Source: Bacteroidetes bacterium GWB2_32_14 (GTDB taxonomy: Bacteria > Bacteroidota > Bacteroidia > Bacteroidales > UBA12077). Taken from it: a DNA stretch of 62,640 nt. Under the pieces are notes generated by a model. The model searched no databases. It saw only the letters and a program-made list of their open reading frames with translations, and had not been told where the DNA came from. The position numbers and the translations under genes were made by a program. The stretch spans positions 1-62,640 of the forward strand of contig MENK01000002.1 of NCBI GenBank assembly GCA_001768235.1, in the 5' to 3' direction. Of the stretch, positions 1-9,355 are shown one piece after another. Numbering within the stretch: position 1 is the first letter of the stretch; every line of letters starts with the position of its first letter.

Positions 1-54
1 TTTACCATGCTACTAATTTAAAAAAATTTAGTTAGCAAAGCTAAAACATACATT

Positions 55-80
55 ACCACCGTCAAAGACGGTGGTTTTTT
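55..80 (+). terminator. Rho-independent terminator of a gene left of the window
   Basis: A perfect 9-bp stem (ACCACCGTC at 55-63, GACGGTGGT at 67-75) with an AAA loop is followed directly by a T run to 80. Orientation is plus, so it would end a transcript entering from the left edge. A smaller stem, TTAGC-AAA-GCTAA at 32-44, precedes it. Confidence 0.8.
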
Positions 81-89
81 AGATTCTAA

Positions 90-119
90 TAAAAAAAGCG
101 CAACTTGGTAGTTACGCTT
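90..119 (-). terminator. Rho-independent terminator of the S9 peptidase gene
   Basis: On the minus strand a 9-bp stem (AAGCGTAAC / GTTGCGCTT, one G-T wobble; 111-119 with 96-104) is followed by a run of seven T. It starts 20 nt past the stop codon of the minus-strand peptidase gene, which ends at 139. Confidence 0.7.
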
Positions 120-138
120 CAAATTCAGGGAAAAAAAT

Positions 139-2259
139 CTATTCTGTAATTCCCAACTGCCTGAAAATAAAAGCATCTTCCAATGCATATTCTTTTAAAG
201 CCTGAAAACGTCCTGAAGCACCGCCATGTCCTGCTTCCATATTCGTGTATAACAATAAAACATTGTTGTCTGTTTTCATATCACGTAATTTAGCAACCCA
301 TTTCGCGGGTTCCCAGTACTGAACCTGCGAATCGTGTAATCCTGCAGTTACCAACATTGCAGGATAATTCTGTGCTTTTACCTGGTCGTAAGGTGAGTAC
401 GATAACATATAGTTGTAATAAGTTGAATCTTTTGGATTTCCCCATTCATCGAATTCGTTGGTTGTTAAAGGAATTGTTTCGTCGAGCATAGTGGTAACCA
501 CATCAACAAAAGGAACCTGGGCAACAATGCCTTTGTATAAATCGGGGCGCATATTAGCTATTGCTCCCATTAATAAACCACCTGCACTTCCCCCCATTGC
601 AAATAGTTTTTCGTTGCTGGTGTATCCTTGTTCAATTAAATACTCAGAACATGCTATAAAATCGGTAAACGTATTTATTTTATTAAGTAATTTACCATTT
701 TCGTACCATTGACGGCCATAATATTGTTCGCCACGAACATGAGCAATAGCATAAACAAAGCCCCTGTCGAGTAAACTTAAACGTGTTGAACTGAAATACG
801 GATCCATTGTAGCTCCATACGATCCGTATCCATAAATAAGTGCCGGATTTGTTCCGTCAAGTTTAATTCCTTTTCTGTAAACCAGAGATATAGCTACTTT
901 TTTACCATCGCTTGCAGTCGCGAATATTCGTTTCGATTCATAATTTGTTTTATCGAATCCTCTTAAAACGGCTTGTTCTTTTTTTATTGTCTTTTCGCGG
1001 GTAACCATGTTATAATCAATAGTAGAACTCGGTGTTGTAAGCGAAGAATAGCCGTAACGCAACAGGTCGCTGTCAAAATCAGGATTCATTGAGATGTATG
1101 CCGTGTACGTTTCTTCACCAAAATCGAGATAATGTTCAGAATTATCGCTCCACTTAATAATTCGTACCTGATTTAATCCGTCTTTTCGTTCTTCCAGAAC
1201 TAGGAAATTTTTAAATATTTCAATATTCTCAAGATAAATGTCATCGTTATGAGGAATTACATCGATCCAATTTTCTTTTCCGGTTTTATTAATCGGTGTT
1301 TTTACCAGTTTAAAATTAATGGCATTTAAATTTGTGCGGATATAGAAATAATCGCCAAAATGAGAAACACTATATTCTAATCCCTTTTCACGGGGTTGAA
1401 TTACCATAAACTCCCCGCCAGGATTATTTGCATCTAAAACCCTGTATTCATCAGAGACAGTACTGCTCGAACCAATAATAATATATTTTTCTGATTTTGA
1501 TTTATAAACATACGTGTTAAATGTTTCATCTTCTTCATAAAAAATTTCTTTATCATTCAAAGTACCTGTACCCAATTCATGCCTGAAAATTTTATATTCA
1601 CGTAAAGTCTGATCATCTTTTTGTTCATAGAACACCGTTTTATTATCGTTTGCCCATGCAGCGCTTCCACCTGTATTTATAATTGTTTCGGGGAATAATT
1701 CACCTGTTTCAATATTTTTAAAATACAGGGTATATTTTCTTCGGCTTACAGTATCAACACCATAGGCCAGAATTTTATTGTCAGGGCTGATACTTAATCC
1801 GCTTACATGAAAATATTCAAATCCATCGGCCATTTTGTTTACATCAAGCAAAATCTCCTCAGGGGCTTCAGGATTTTCCTTTTTTCGGCAATATATTGGA
1901 TATTCCTTACCTGTTTCGTACCGGGTGTAATAGAAATATCCATTTTCTTTATAAGGCACACTTTCGTCGTCTTCTTTTATTCTTGATTTCATTTCGTTAA
2001 ATAAATCTTCCTGAAACTTCTCTGTTGGTTTCAAAATCGCTTTCGTGTAATTGTTTTCTGCTTCAAGATAAGCTATTACTTCAGGGTTTTCACGTTCGTT
2101 TAACCAGTAATAATTATCGATTCTCGTATCACCGTGAATAGTTAATTCTTTTGCAATTTGTTTTGCATCCGGAGGTATTATAGCTCCATTCTGGCAAGAA
2201 ATTAATACAATACTCAGCAAAAGAGATAAATAAATGGCTTTCCAATTAAATGCTTTCAT
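139..2259 (-). CDS. S9 family prolyl oligopeptidase / oligopeptidase B-like lipoprotein
   Basis: Serine peptidase of the prolyl oligopeptidase family, expected to cleave oligopeptides after proline or basic residues. The 706-aa length fits the family: an N-terminal seven-bladed propeller (about 70-420) and a C-terminal alpha/beta-hydrolase domain. The nucleophile lies in GGSAGG (Ser558), the likely acid is Asp643 in AGLHDSQ and the His is His678 in EAGHGG. The N-terminus is a lipoprotein signal with lipobox LISC and Cys22, so the enzyme is probably membrane-anchored in the periplasm. It is a single-gene unit with its own terminator at 90-119. Whether it prefers Pro or Arg/Lys cannot be settled by eye; the exact family placement (PtrB versus PEP) is inference. 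Confidence 0.93.
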   Translation of the reverse strand: MKAFNWKAIYLSLLLSIVLISCQNGAIIPPDAKQIAKELTIHGDTRIDNYYWLNERENPEVIAYLEAENNYTKAILKPTEKFQEDLFNEMKSRIKEDDESVPYKENGYFYYTRYETGKEYPIYCRKKENPEAPEEILLDVNKMADGFEYFHVSGLSISPDNKILAYGVDTVSRRKYTLYFKNIETGELFPETIINTGGSAAWANDNKTVFYEQKDDQTLREYKIFRHELGTGTLNDKEIFYEEDETFNTYVYKSKSEKYIIIGSSSTVSDEYRVLDANNPGGEFMVIQPREKGLEYSVSHFGDYFYIRTNLNAINFKLVKTPINKTGKENWIDVIPHNDDIYLENIEIFKNFLVLEERKDGLNQVRIIKWSDNSEHYLDFGEETYTAYISMNPDFDSDLLRYGYSSLTTPSSTIDYNMVTREKTIKKEQAVLRGFDKTNYESKRIFATASDGKKVAISLVYRKGIKLDGTNPALIYGYGSYGATMDPYFSSTRLSLLDRGFVYAIAHVRGEQYYGRQWYENGKLLNKINTFTDFIACSEYLIEQGYTSNEKLFAMGGSAGGLLMGAIANMRPDLYKGIVAQVPFVDVVTTMLDETIPLTTNEFDEWGNPKDSTYYNYMLSYSPYDQVKAQNYPAMLVTAGLHDSQVQYWEPAKWVAKLRDMKTDNNVLLLYTNMEAGHGGASGRFQALKEYALEDAFIFRQLGITE

Positions 2260-2563
2260 TTTATAGTTTTAGTTAGTTAATATCTAAATAGTTGACGTAA
2301 AAGAAAATAAAAAACAACAGGCCCGGAAATCTTTTGATGTAATTCTTTTTCCGTTTAAATCAAATTTTGAAAGAGAAACAGTTTTCAGCTAAAATAGTTC
2401 AGTCTTTTTTTTAAATTTTTATCAAAACGTTTTAGCACTTATTTTACGTCTGTTTATCAGGCTTAAAAAAACAGGTATGTAAAATATGCCCCCATATATT
2501 TGCTTTTACGGTTTATTTTCAATAATTTTTTTTCGGAATTGAGCTAAACCTAAGCCATTGTAT
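2260..2563. other. Divergent intergenic region between peptidase and hybrid kinase
   Basis: About 300 nt with no credible gene. Near the peptidase start it contains the phrase TAATATCTAAATA (2278-2290) next to AGTTAGTT, which recurs in the spacer at 60002-60014. A Bacteroidota-type -7 box for the plus-strand gene lies at 2495-2502. Nothing else recognised. Confidence 0.5.
2495..2502 (+). promoter_or_regulatory. Bacteroidota -7 box for the hybrid sensor kinase
   Basis: TATATTTG matches TAnnTTTG exactly and lies about 60 nt before the ATG at 2564. No clear -33 TTG is visible. Confidence 0.45.
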
Positions 2564-5500
2564 ATGAGAAGAACTCTTTTTTTATTCCTGTGTATATTCA
2601 TATTCTTTTATGATATGGAAGTTGTATATGCTGGTTCTACAGAGAAAGGAGTTCCATTTATTACCAATTACTTAAACCAAAATTACAAAGCCCACAATCA
2701 AAACTGGGGCATACTGGAAGATAACAGGGGAATCAGGTATTTTGCTAATGGCGACGGGGTATTAATCTACGACGGGAGTAGCTGGGAACTGATTGAGTTG
2801 CCAAATAAAATATCATCAAGAGCATTGGGAAAAGACCAAAAAGGGATAATATATACAGCAGGGACAAATGAATTAGGTTACCTGCAACCCGACAATCTTG
2901 GGAAAATACAATACATTTCGCTTATAGATTCACTGGGAATAAACGAGACAGGTATTATTCGCGATATTCAAACTATAAATGAAAATATTTATTTCCGCTC
3001 TTCAGATTATTTAATTCGTTTGAATAATCAGGGGTTTTCATACTGGAAAGCTCAATCAGCCTTTACAATTCAGTTTTTATACAATACTGATTTATTAATA
3101 ATTGACGAACAATATGGCTTGTACAAATTAATTGGCGATTCATTAACATTAACTTCTCACGGGAAAGAATTTATAAATACCGAATTCTTTTTTGCATCTC
3201 AGTATAAAAATGAAGTTTTACTTGCAAATAGAAAAAAAGGATTGTACAAGTATGAGCCGGAATCTGCCGGAGAGAATCAACTTAAACCAATTATAAGTAA
3301 CGCAAACAAAATTTTAATTGACGAGTTTGTTAATTGTGGAACTATTTCTGAAGATGGAAAAATAATTCTGGGAACAAACAATGCAGGATGCATAATTGTA
3401 AATAATAATGGCGAGATAAAAGAAAAAATTGATAAAGAATCAGGCTTACAACACAACAATGTTCATGCAATATATATTGATGCAGACAAAAATCTTTGGC
3501 TGGCCCTGAATAATGGAATTTCACGATGCGATATTTCAGCCCCCATTACACATTGGAATGAATCGACCGGATTAGAAGGAATTATCGAATCAATTATACG
3601 TTACAAGGGTATATTGTTTATTGCAACCCAACAGGGTATATATTATTTTAAAAATAATCATTTAAATAAACTTCAGAATAATATTGCCCAGGCATGGGCT
3701 TTTCTAAATTTCAAATCACCCAAAACCAACAGGGATATTTTACTTGTTGGCGCAACCAACGGAGTTTACGAGATTGATAAATTAAACCTTAAAAGTGTTG
3801 TAAACCTTTCTACTATTTACAGTTTATATCAATCAAAAATAAATAAAAACCTTGTATTTATTGGTAAAAATAACGACCTGGGTATTTTGGAATATGACGG
3901 GTTAAAATTCAACTATTTAGGTTCTATACCCCATTCAGGCATTAGCATCCGATCAATTACCGAAGATGAAAACGGTGAAATCTGGTTAAGTACTTATCGT
4001 GATGGTGTAGTTCGTATTAAGCTGTCAGATGATATTTTAAATCCTAAAGAAATAACTTATTATAAACTTGAATCAGGATTGCCATCATTAAAAAATATTT
4101 TAATATATCATTTAGACGGTAAAATGGTTTTTGCAACCGAATATGGCCTTTACTTTTTCAATTACAATGAGAATAAATTTACAGAAGATACACGTTTTAG
4201 AAAGATGTTCCCGGGCGACAAGAAAGATGTATTTTCATTAATTGAAGATCCTGCCGGGAATATTTACTATACTCAACTGGTTAATAATCGTGGTTCTATT
4301 GGCTATGCCATTAAAAACCCTGACGGAACATATAGTTGGAATTCTAAAATATATAATAAAATTCCCGAGATGATGATTCACAGCATATATCTCGATTATA
4401 ATAATGCCCTATGGATTGGCGGTACAAATGGTTTGTATAAAGTTGAAAAATCAGAGTCAGCAGAATTTAGTAAAAGCTATAATGCTATTATCAGAAATGT
4501 AACAATTAAAAAGGATTCTTGTATTTTCTATGGCAATTATTACACTGATGATAAGAATAAAAAATACTTTTCCTTTAATCAGAACAATTCATTAAAGTAT
4601 AAAATCAGCTTTCATAATAATACCATTAAATTCAGGTACTCTGCGCCCGAGTTCAGTAATGAATCTGAATTGAATTATCAGTATAAGTTAGAAGGATTTG
4701 ATGATAATTGGTCTGGTTGGACAAAGACAACAGTAAAAGAATATACAAATTTATCTGAAGGAACCTATATTTTTAAAGTAAAAGCCAAGAATATTTATGA
4801 TATCGAAAGCAATGAAGCATCCTTTTATTTTACTATCCTTCCGCCATGGTATAGAACTATTTTTGCCTTTATTATATATTTCATCCTGGCCGTATTATTG
4901 ATTTTTACTATTGTTCGTATTAGTATCCGCCGTTTAAGGTTTGTAAATACCGAACTGGAAAGACTGGTCGAAAAAAGAACAAACGAAATCAATAACCAGA
5001 AAGAAGAAATTCTTGTTCAATCGCAAGAACTTGAGCATCAAAACCAGGAGCTTGAAAAACTCTCGATAATTGCCCGTGAAACAGATAATGCTATTGTAAT
5101 TGCAGATATAAACGGGAATATTGAATGGATTAACGAAGGGTTTACCCGGATGTATGGTTATTCTTTTTCTGATTTGATGAAAAAGAATTATAAAACAATG
5201 GCAGACTTTAGTTTGTCTGCAAATATTAAAGAAATAATCGAATTCTGTTTACGAACTAAAGAAAGCAGGAACTACGAGTCGTTAAATCACTCCAAATCAG
5301 GACAAAATATTTGGTCGCAAACAACAATTACTCCAATTACCAACGAAAAAGGAGATGTCATAAAACTCATTGCTATTGATTCCGACATCAGCAAATTAAA
5401 ACTTGCCGAGATGGAAGTAATGCAACAAAAAGACGAGATTCAACAACAACGCGATTTTGCCCAACAACAAAAACAGTTTATTGAACAACAGAATATAGAA

Positions 5501-6718
5501 CTCGAAAAACACCGGACAAGGCTTGAACAACTGGTAAGAGAACGAACGGCCGATCTTGAGATTGCAAAAGAGAGAGCAGAAGAATCTGATCGCTTAAAAT
5601 CAGCATTCTTGGCTAACATGTCGCATGAGATTCGGACACCAATGAATGCCATCATCGGGTTTTCGAATCTTCTTAATGACTTTGAATTAAACCAGGTTGA
5701 ACGCGACGAGTTACTTCAGCATATTATTCACAGTAGCAATACACTTCTGCATTTAATCGACGATATTATTGATATTGCTAAAATTGAAGCCGGACAGCTT
5801 ACTATAGACAAAAAAAATTGTGCCATAAATAAAATACTTAAAGAGCTTTTTGAGACTTTTACAGAACGAAAACAGAACCAGCTTAAAAAAGATATTGCCC
5901 TTAGAATGTCCCTGGGTGTTGAAAATCCATCGTTTTATATTTATACAGATCCATTAAGAATACAGCAATTAATTACCAACCTGGTTGATAATGCCCTGAA
6001 ATTTACCGACAAGGGATTTGTAGAATTTGGTTATATACTTGAAGATAACGTTGAAAATCCAACAGTGAAATTTTTCGTAAAAGATACTGGTATAGGCTTA
6101 TCCAAAGATCAACAAAAATTGATTTTTAGCCGTTTTACAAAAATCGAAACCGATAAAAAGAAATTATACCGCGGAGCAGGCCTGGGACTTGCAATTTGTA
6201 AAAGTATTGTTAATATTCTCGATGGCGAAATATATGTTGAATCCGAATTAAACCAAGGATCCACATTTTATTTTACCATCCCTTATTTAAAAATTGCCGA
6301 ACGCGAAAGACTTATAAAAGAAACCCGGGAAAAAGAACCCGATTATAAATGGCCGGGAAAAACAATACTTATCGCTGAAGACGAAGAAAGCAACTTCAGG
6401 TTCCTCGAAATGTTACTCTCAAAAACCGAAGTAAAACTAATACATGCCGAAAACGGGAAACAGGCAATTGAAATGTACCAGAAAAACGAAGTTGACCTGA
6501 TTTTGATGGATATTAAAATGCCTGTTTTAGACGGGCTGGAAGCTACAAAAAGAATAAAAAATATTGACAGTGAAATACCAATTATAGCTCAAACTGCATT
6601 TGCCATGGAAAATGATGAGAAACTGAGCCTCGAAGCAGGATGTAACGCGTATATATCAAAACCTATTCGTAAACACAAGCTTTTTGAATTGCTTAACGAG
6701 TATTTAATGAATAAATAA
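2564..6718 (+). CDS. Hybrid two-component sensor kinase with regulator propeller and receiver
   Basis: Membrane sensor with histidine kinase and receiver domains in one chain (1384 aa from ATG 2564; the TTG two codons upstream is less likely). Order: signal peptide (about 1-24, ending VYAG), periplasmic two-component regulator propeller repeats (about 30-640), Y_Y_Y domain (about 690-765), one membrane helix (about 770-795), coiled coil, PAS domain with IVIADINGNIEWINEGF, a second long glutamine-rich coiled coil, HisKA with MSHEIRTPMN (His about 1022), HATPase with NLVDNALKFT, DTGIGL and GAGLGLAI, and a C-terminal REC domain with LILMDIKMP (Asp about 1314) and YISKP. Unlike classical Bacteroides HTCS regulators, it ends at REC without an AraC DNA-binding domain, so output must pass to another protein or stay enzymatic. 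The ligand is unknown; propeller sensors often respond to glycans. Confidence 0.93.
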   Translation: MRRTLFLFLCIFIFFYDMEVVYAGSTEKGVPFITNYLNQNYKAHNQNWGILEDNRGIRYFANGDGVLIYDGSSWELIELPNKISSRALGKDQKGIIYTAGTNELGYLQPDNLGKIQYISLIDSLGINETGIIRDIQTINENIYFRSSDYLIRLNNQGFSYWKAQSAFTIQFLYNTDLLIIDEQYGLYKLIGDSLTLTSHGKEFINTEFFFASQYKNEVLLANRKKGLYKYEPESAGENQLKPIISNANKILIDEFVNCGTISEDGKIILGTNNAGCIIVNNNGEIKEKIDKESGLQHNNVHAIYIDADKNLWLALNNGISRCDISAPITHWNESTGLEGIIESIIRYKGILFIATQQGIYYFKNNHLNKLQNNIAQAWAFLNFKSPKTNRDILLVGATNGVYEIDKLNLKSVVNLSTIYSLYQSKINKNLVFIGKNNDLGILEYDGLKFNYLGSIPHSGISIRSITEDENGEIWLSTYRDGVVRIKLSDDILNPKEITYYKLESGLPSLKNILIYHLDGKMVFATEYGLYFFNYNENKFTEDTRFRKMFPGDKKDVFSLIEDPAGNIYYTQLVNNRGSIGYAIKNPDGTYSWNSKIYNKIPEMMIHSIYLDYNNALWIGGTNGLYKVEKSESAEFSKSYNAIIRNVTIKKDSCIFYGNYYTDDKNKKYFSFNQNNSLKYKISFHNNTIKFRYSAPEFSNESELNYQYKLEGFDDNWSGWTKTTVKEYTNLSEGTYIFKVKAKNIYDIESNEASFYFTILPPWYRTIFAFIIYFILAVLLIFTIVRISIRRLRFVNTELERLVEKRTNEINNQKEEILVQSQELEHQNQELEKLSIIARETDNAIVIADINGNIEWINEGFTRMYGYSFSDLMKKNYKTMADFSLSANIKEIIEFCLRTKESRNYESLNHSKSGQNIWSQTTITPITNEKGDVIKLIAIDSDISKLKLAEMEVMQQKDEIQQQRDFAQQQKQFIEQQNIELEKHRTRLEQLVRERTADLEIAKERAEESDRLKSAFLANMSHEIRTPMNAIIGFSNLLNDFELNQVERDELLQHIIHSSNTLLHLIDDIIDIAKIEAGQLTIDKKNCAINKILKELFETFTERKQNQLKKDIALRMSLGVENPSFYIYTDPLRIQQLITNLVDNALKFTDKGFVEFGYILEDNVENPTVKFFVKDTGIGLSKDQQKLIFSRFTKIETDKKKLYRGAGLGLAICKSIVNILDGEIYVESELNQGSTFYFTIPYLKIAERERLIKETREKEPDYKWPGKTILIAEDEESNFRFLEMLLSKTEVKLIHAENGKQAIEMYQKNEVDLILMDIKMPVLDGLEATKRIKNIDSEIPIIAQTAFAMENDEKLSLEAGCNAYISKPIRKHKLFELLNEYLMNK

Positions 6719-6741
6719 ATTGTTTTAATAACCTGAATTCG

Positions 6742-6813
6742 ATTTAAGAAATACTATTTAGCTGACGATTTATACGTATTTTAAGCAACTGAATTATTAA
6801 GTATTTCTTAAAT
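6742..6813. repeat. 14-bp perfect inverted repeat in front of mutS2
   Basis: ATTTAAGAAATACT (6742-6755) and its exact complement AGTATTTCTTAAAT (6800-6813) are separated by 44 nt. The right arm overlaps the -7 box at 6809-6816. It could be an operator or a weak AT-rich terminator for the upstream kinase gene. Confidence 0.6.
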
Positions 6814-6816
6814 TTG
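6809..6816 (+). promoter_or_regulatory. -7 box of the mutS2 promoter
   Basis: TAAATTTG matches TAnnTTTG. Initiation would fall near 6820, so the in-frame TTG at 6814 cannot be the start codon and GTG 6838 is preferred. Confidence 0.55.
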
Positions 6817-6837
6817 CCTGACTTAAAATGTAAATAC

Positions 6838-9312
6838 GTGCTATATCCTGATAATTTTGAACAAAAAATTGGTTTCGACAAGATTCGTGAAATGCTTAAA
6901 GGCGGCTGCTTATGCAATCTCGGTTGGCAAAAGGTCGATAAAATGCGATTTTCTTCGTCGTATTCTTTTATCGAAACCTTAATAAACCAGGTTAACGAAT
7001 TTAAAAATATCATGTTAATGGAAGCTGATTTTCCATTAAACCATTTTATTGATGTTACCGATGCATTAAAAAAGATACGGGTTGAAGGAACTTACTTTTC
7101 GCCCGAACAACTTTTCGATTTAAAACGCTCGCTCGAAACCATTAAAGCCCTTTTAAATTTCTTTAAAGCACGAAAAGAAGAGCAAAAATATCCCTATTTA
7201 CAAACATTAACAGCAAATGTTAAATTATATCCATACCTGTTTGAACGTATTGATTCCATAATAAATAAACAGGGAAAAATTAAGGACAATGCATCACCCG
7301 GGCTCAATCAAATTCGTAAAGCAATTAGTGAAAAAGAAAGTCTGGTTTCAAAACGATTACAAGCTATTTTAAAAAATGCACAAAAAGATGGTTTTATAGA
7401 TCAGGATGTAACACTCGCTATTCGCGATGGACGTGCTGTTATTCCTGTTGATGTTACTCATAAAAGAAAAATCAAAGGTTTTATTCTTGACGAATCGGCT
7501 ACAGGTAAAACAGCCTATATCGAACCTGCAGAAATTGTAGAATTGAATAACGATATTCGGGAGTTAGGATACGAAGAACGACGCGAAATAATTAAAATCC
7601 TTACCCTCTTTGCATCCGATATCAGGCCTTATATCGACGAGCTTCTTCAAGCGTATGATTACATGGGAACAATCGATTTTATCAGGTCAAAGGCTATGCT
7701 GGCAAATAAGATTAAAGGGATTAAACCCATATTTAATAACAGGCCGATGGTACAATGGAAAGATGCTGTACATCCGCTTTTGTATCTTACATTTAAGGCT
7801 GAAGGAAAATCGGTTATCCCTTTAACAATTGGCTTAAATAACGATAATCAAAGAATATTGCTTATTTCTGGACCTAATGCAGGGGGAAAATCAGTATGCC
7901 TGCAAACGGTCGGGCTTTTACAATACATGTTCCAATGCGGGCTGCTTGTTCCAATGAACGAGAATTCCGAAATCGGCTTATTCGAAAATCTGTTTATCAA
8001 CATTGGTGATGATCAATCCATAGAAAACGATTTGAGTACGTATAGTTCGCATTTACTGAACATGAAGAACTTTATTCGCAATGCCAACAACCAGACATTG
8101 GTTTTAATCGATGAATTTGGTTCAGGTACTGAACCTATGCTTGGAGCAGCCATTGCCGAAGCTATTCTCGACAAGCTAAATGAGAATAAAGCTTTTGGAG
8201 TTATAACAACTCATTACACCAGTTTAAAACACTTTGCTTCTTCAACATTTGGTTTAGAAAACGGAGCAATGCTTTTCGATACCGACAAAATTCAACCCTT
8301 GTTTAAACTTTCTATTGGTGAACCCGGAAGTTCGTTTGCGTTCGAGATTGCCCGCAAAATTGGTTTGCCCGAAGAAATTCTTCAAAAGGCAACATCAAAA
8401 ATTGGTAAAGATCATATCGATTTCGATAAAAACCTGAAAGATATTATCCGCGATAAGCGTTACTGGGAAACCAAGCGTGACAGCATCCGTAAATCAGAAA
8501 AAAATCTCGAAGAGCTTATTGCAAAATACAAGTTAGAAATTGAAACATCGGAAAAGTCAAGAAAAGAAATACTAAACAAAACAAAAGCCGAAGCCCAGCT
8601 ATTGTTGGCTGATGTAAATAAACGAATCGAGAATGCTATTTTCGAAATACGCGAAAGTCAGGCCGATAAAGAACGTACAAAAACCATCCGTAAACAACTC
8701 GATGATTTTAAAGCCGAAGTAAATGAAATTGATTTAAACGACGAAGAAAAGGTAAATAGAAAGATTGAGAAACTTGAGCAAAGAGAGAAATATGGAAAAC
8801 CAAAACTTATAAAAAAACCAAAACCAGTTGTCGAAAAGAAACCCGGGCAATTCGAAAAAGGAGATAAAGTAAAACTTATTGGACAAAATTCTACAGGCGA
8901 AGTGCTCGATGTAAATGTCGAAAGCATTATGGTTGCATTTGGGAACATGATTACAACACTCAACTTTAAAAAACTTGAGAAAATATCTGAAAAAGAATTT
9001 AAACGATTGAATCCAATATCAGGAAAACAAAGTTCCCAGAGCTGGGATTTTGGAGAAAAAAGACTCAATTTTAAACCTGAAATTGATGTGAGAGGTAAAC
9101 GAGCCGACGAAGCCTTGCAAATGGTTCGTGATTTTATCGACGAGGCAATTGTTATTAATATGGGAACAATAAAAATTCTTCATGGTAAAGGAGACGGCAT
9201 TCTTCGTCAGTTAATTCGCCAATATCTTGGCAGCGTGAATGTTATTAAATCATTTCACGATGAGCATATACAATTTGGAGGCTCAGGAATTACAATCGTA
9301 GAGTTTGAATGA
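6838..9312 (+). CDS. mutS2: Endonuclease MutS2
   Basis: MutS2 family ATPase/nuclease (824 aa from GTG 6838), involved in suppressing recombination and, in some bacteria, in rescuing collided ribosomes. Residues in order: N-terminal NFEQKIGFDKIREML core, lever/clamp region, ATPase with Walker A GPNAGGKS (about 345-352) and Walker B LVLIDEFGSGTEP, a long charged coiled coil (about 520-650), and the C-terminal Smr domain starting at DVRGKRADEAL with the HGKGDG motif (about 782). The GTG start gives MLYPDNFEQKIGF, the usual family N-terminus, and fits the promoter box at 6809-6816; the longer TTG start at 6814 lies inside that box. Length and motifs are complete. Confidence 0.95.
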   Translation: MLYPDNFEQKIGFDKIREMLKGGCLCNLGWQKVDKMRFSSSYSFIETLINQVNEFKNIMLMEADFPLNHFIDVTDALKKIRVEGTYFSPEQLFDLKRSLETIKALLNFFKARKEEQKYPYLQTLTANVKLYPYLFERIDSIINKQGKIKDNASPGLNQIRKAISEKESLVSKRLQAILKNAQKDGFIDQDVTLAIRDGRAVIPVDVTHKRKIKGFILDESATGKTAYIEPAEIVELNNDIRELGYEERREIIKILTLFASDIRPYIDELLQAYDYMGTIDFIRSKAMLANKIKGIKPIFNNRPMVQWKDAVHPLLYLTFKAEGKSVIPLTIGLNNDNQRILLISGPNAGGKSVCLQTVGLLQYMFQCGLLVPMNENSEIGLFENLFINIGDDQSIENDLSTYSSHLLNMKNFIRNANNQTLVLIDEFGSGTEPMLGAAIAEAILDKLNENKAFGVITTHYTSLKHFASSTFGLENGAMLFDTDKIQPLFKLSIGEPGSSFAFEIARKIGLPEEILQKATSKIGKDHIDFDKNLKDIIRDKRYWETKRDSIRKSEKNLEELIAKYKLEIETSEKSRKEILNKTKAEAQLLLADVNKRIENAIFEIRESQADKERTKTIRKQLDDFKAEVNEIDLNDEEKVNRKIEKLEQREKYGKPKLIKKPKPVVEKKPGQFEKGDKVKLIGQNSTGEVLDVNVESIMVAFGNMITTLNFKKLEKISEKEFKRLNPISGKQSSQSWDFGEKRLNFKPEIDVRGKRADEALQMVRDFIDEAIVINMGTIKILHGKGDGILRQLIRQYLGSVNVIKSFHDEHIQFGGSGITIVEFE

Positions 9313-9333
9313 TCATATTTTTTTGTAAATTTG
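9304..9333 (+). promoter_or_regulatory. Promoter of the deacetylase-like gene
   Basis: TTTG at 9304-9307, 18-nt spacer, TAAATTTG at 9326-9333: close to the Bacteroidota -33/-7 consensus. The -33 element lies inside the last codons of mutS2. Initiation would be near 9337, 19 nt before the TTG start at 9356. Confidence 0.65.
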
Positions 9334-9355
9334 GATAAACCAAATCCTAAACATC

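Noticed and set aside
458-712. 84-codon frame opposite the S9 peptidase
   Set aside because: Lies entirely inside the peptidase gene on the other strand, in the region coding the active-site serine; a shadow of strong coding constraint.
8658-9068. 136-codon minus-strand frame inside mutS2
   Set aside because: Ser/Phe-rich translation is the mirror of the Lys/Glu-rich coiled coil of MutS2; no start signal.
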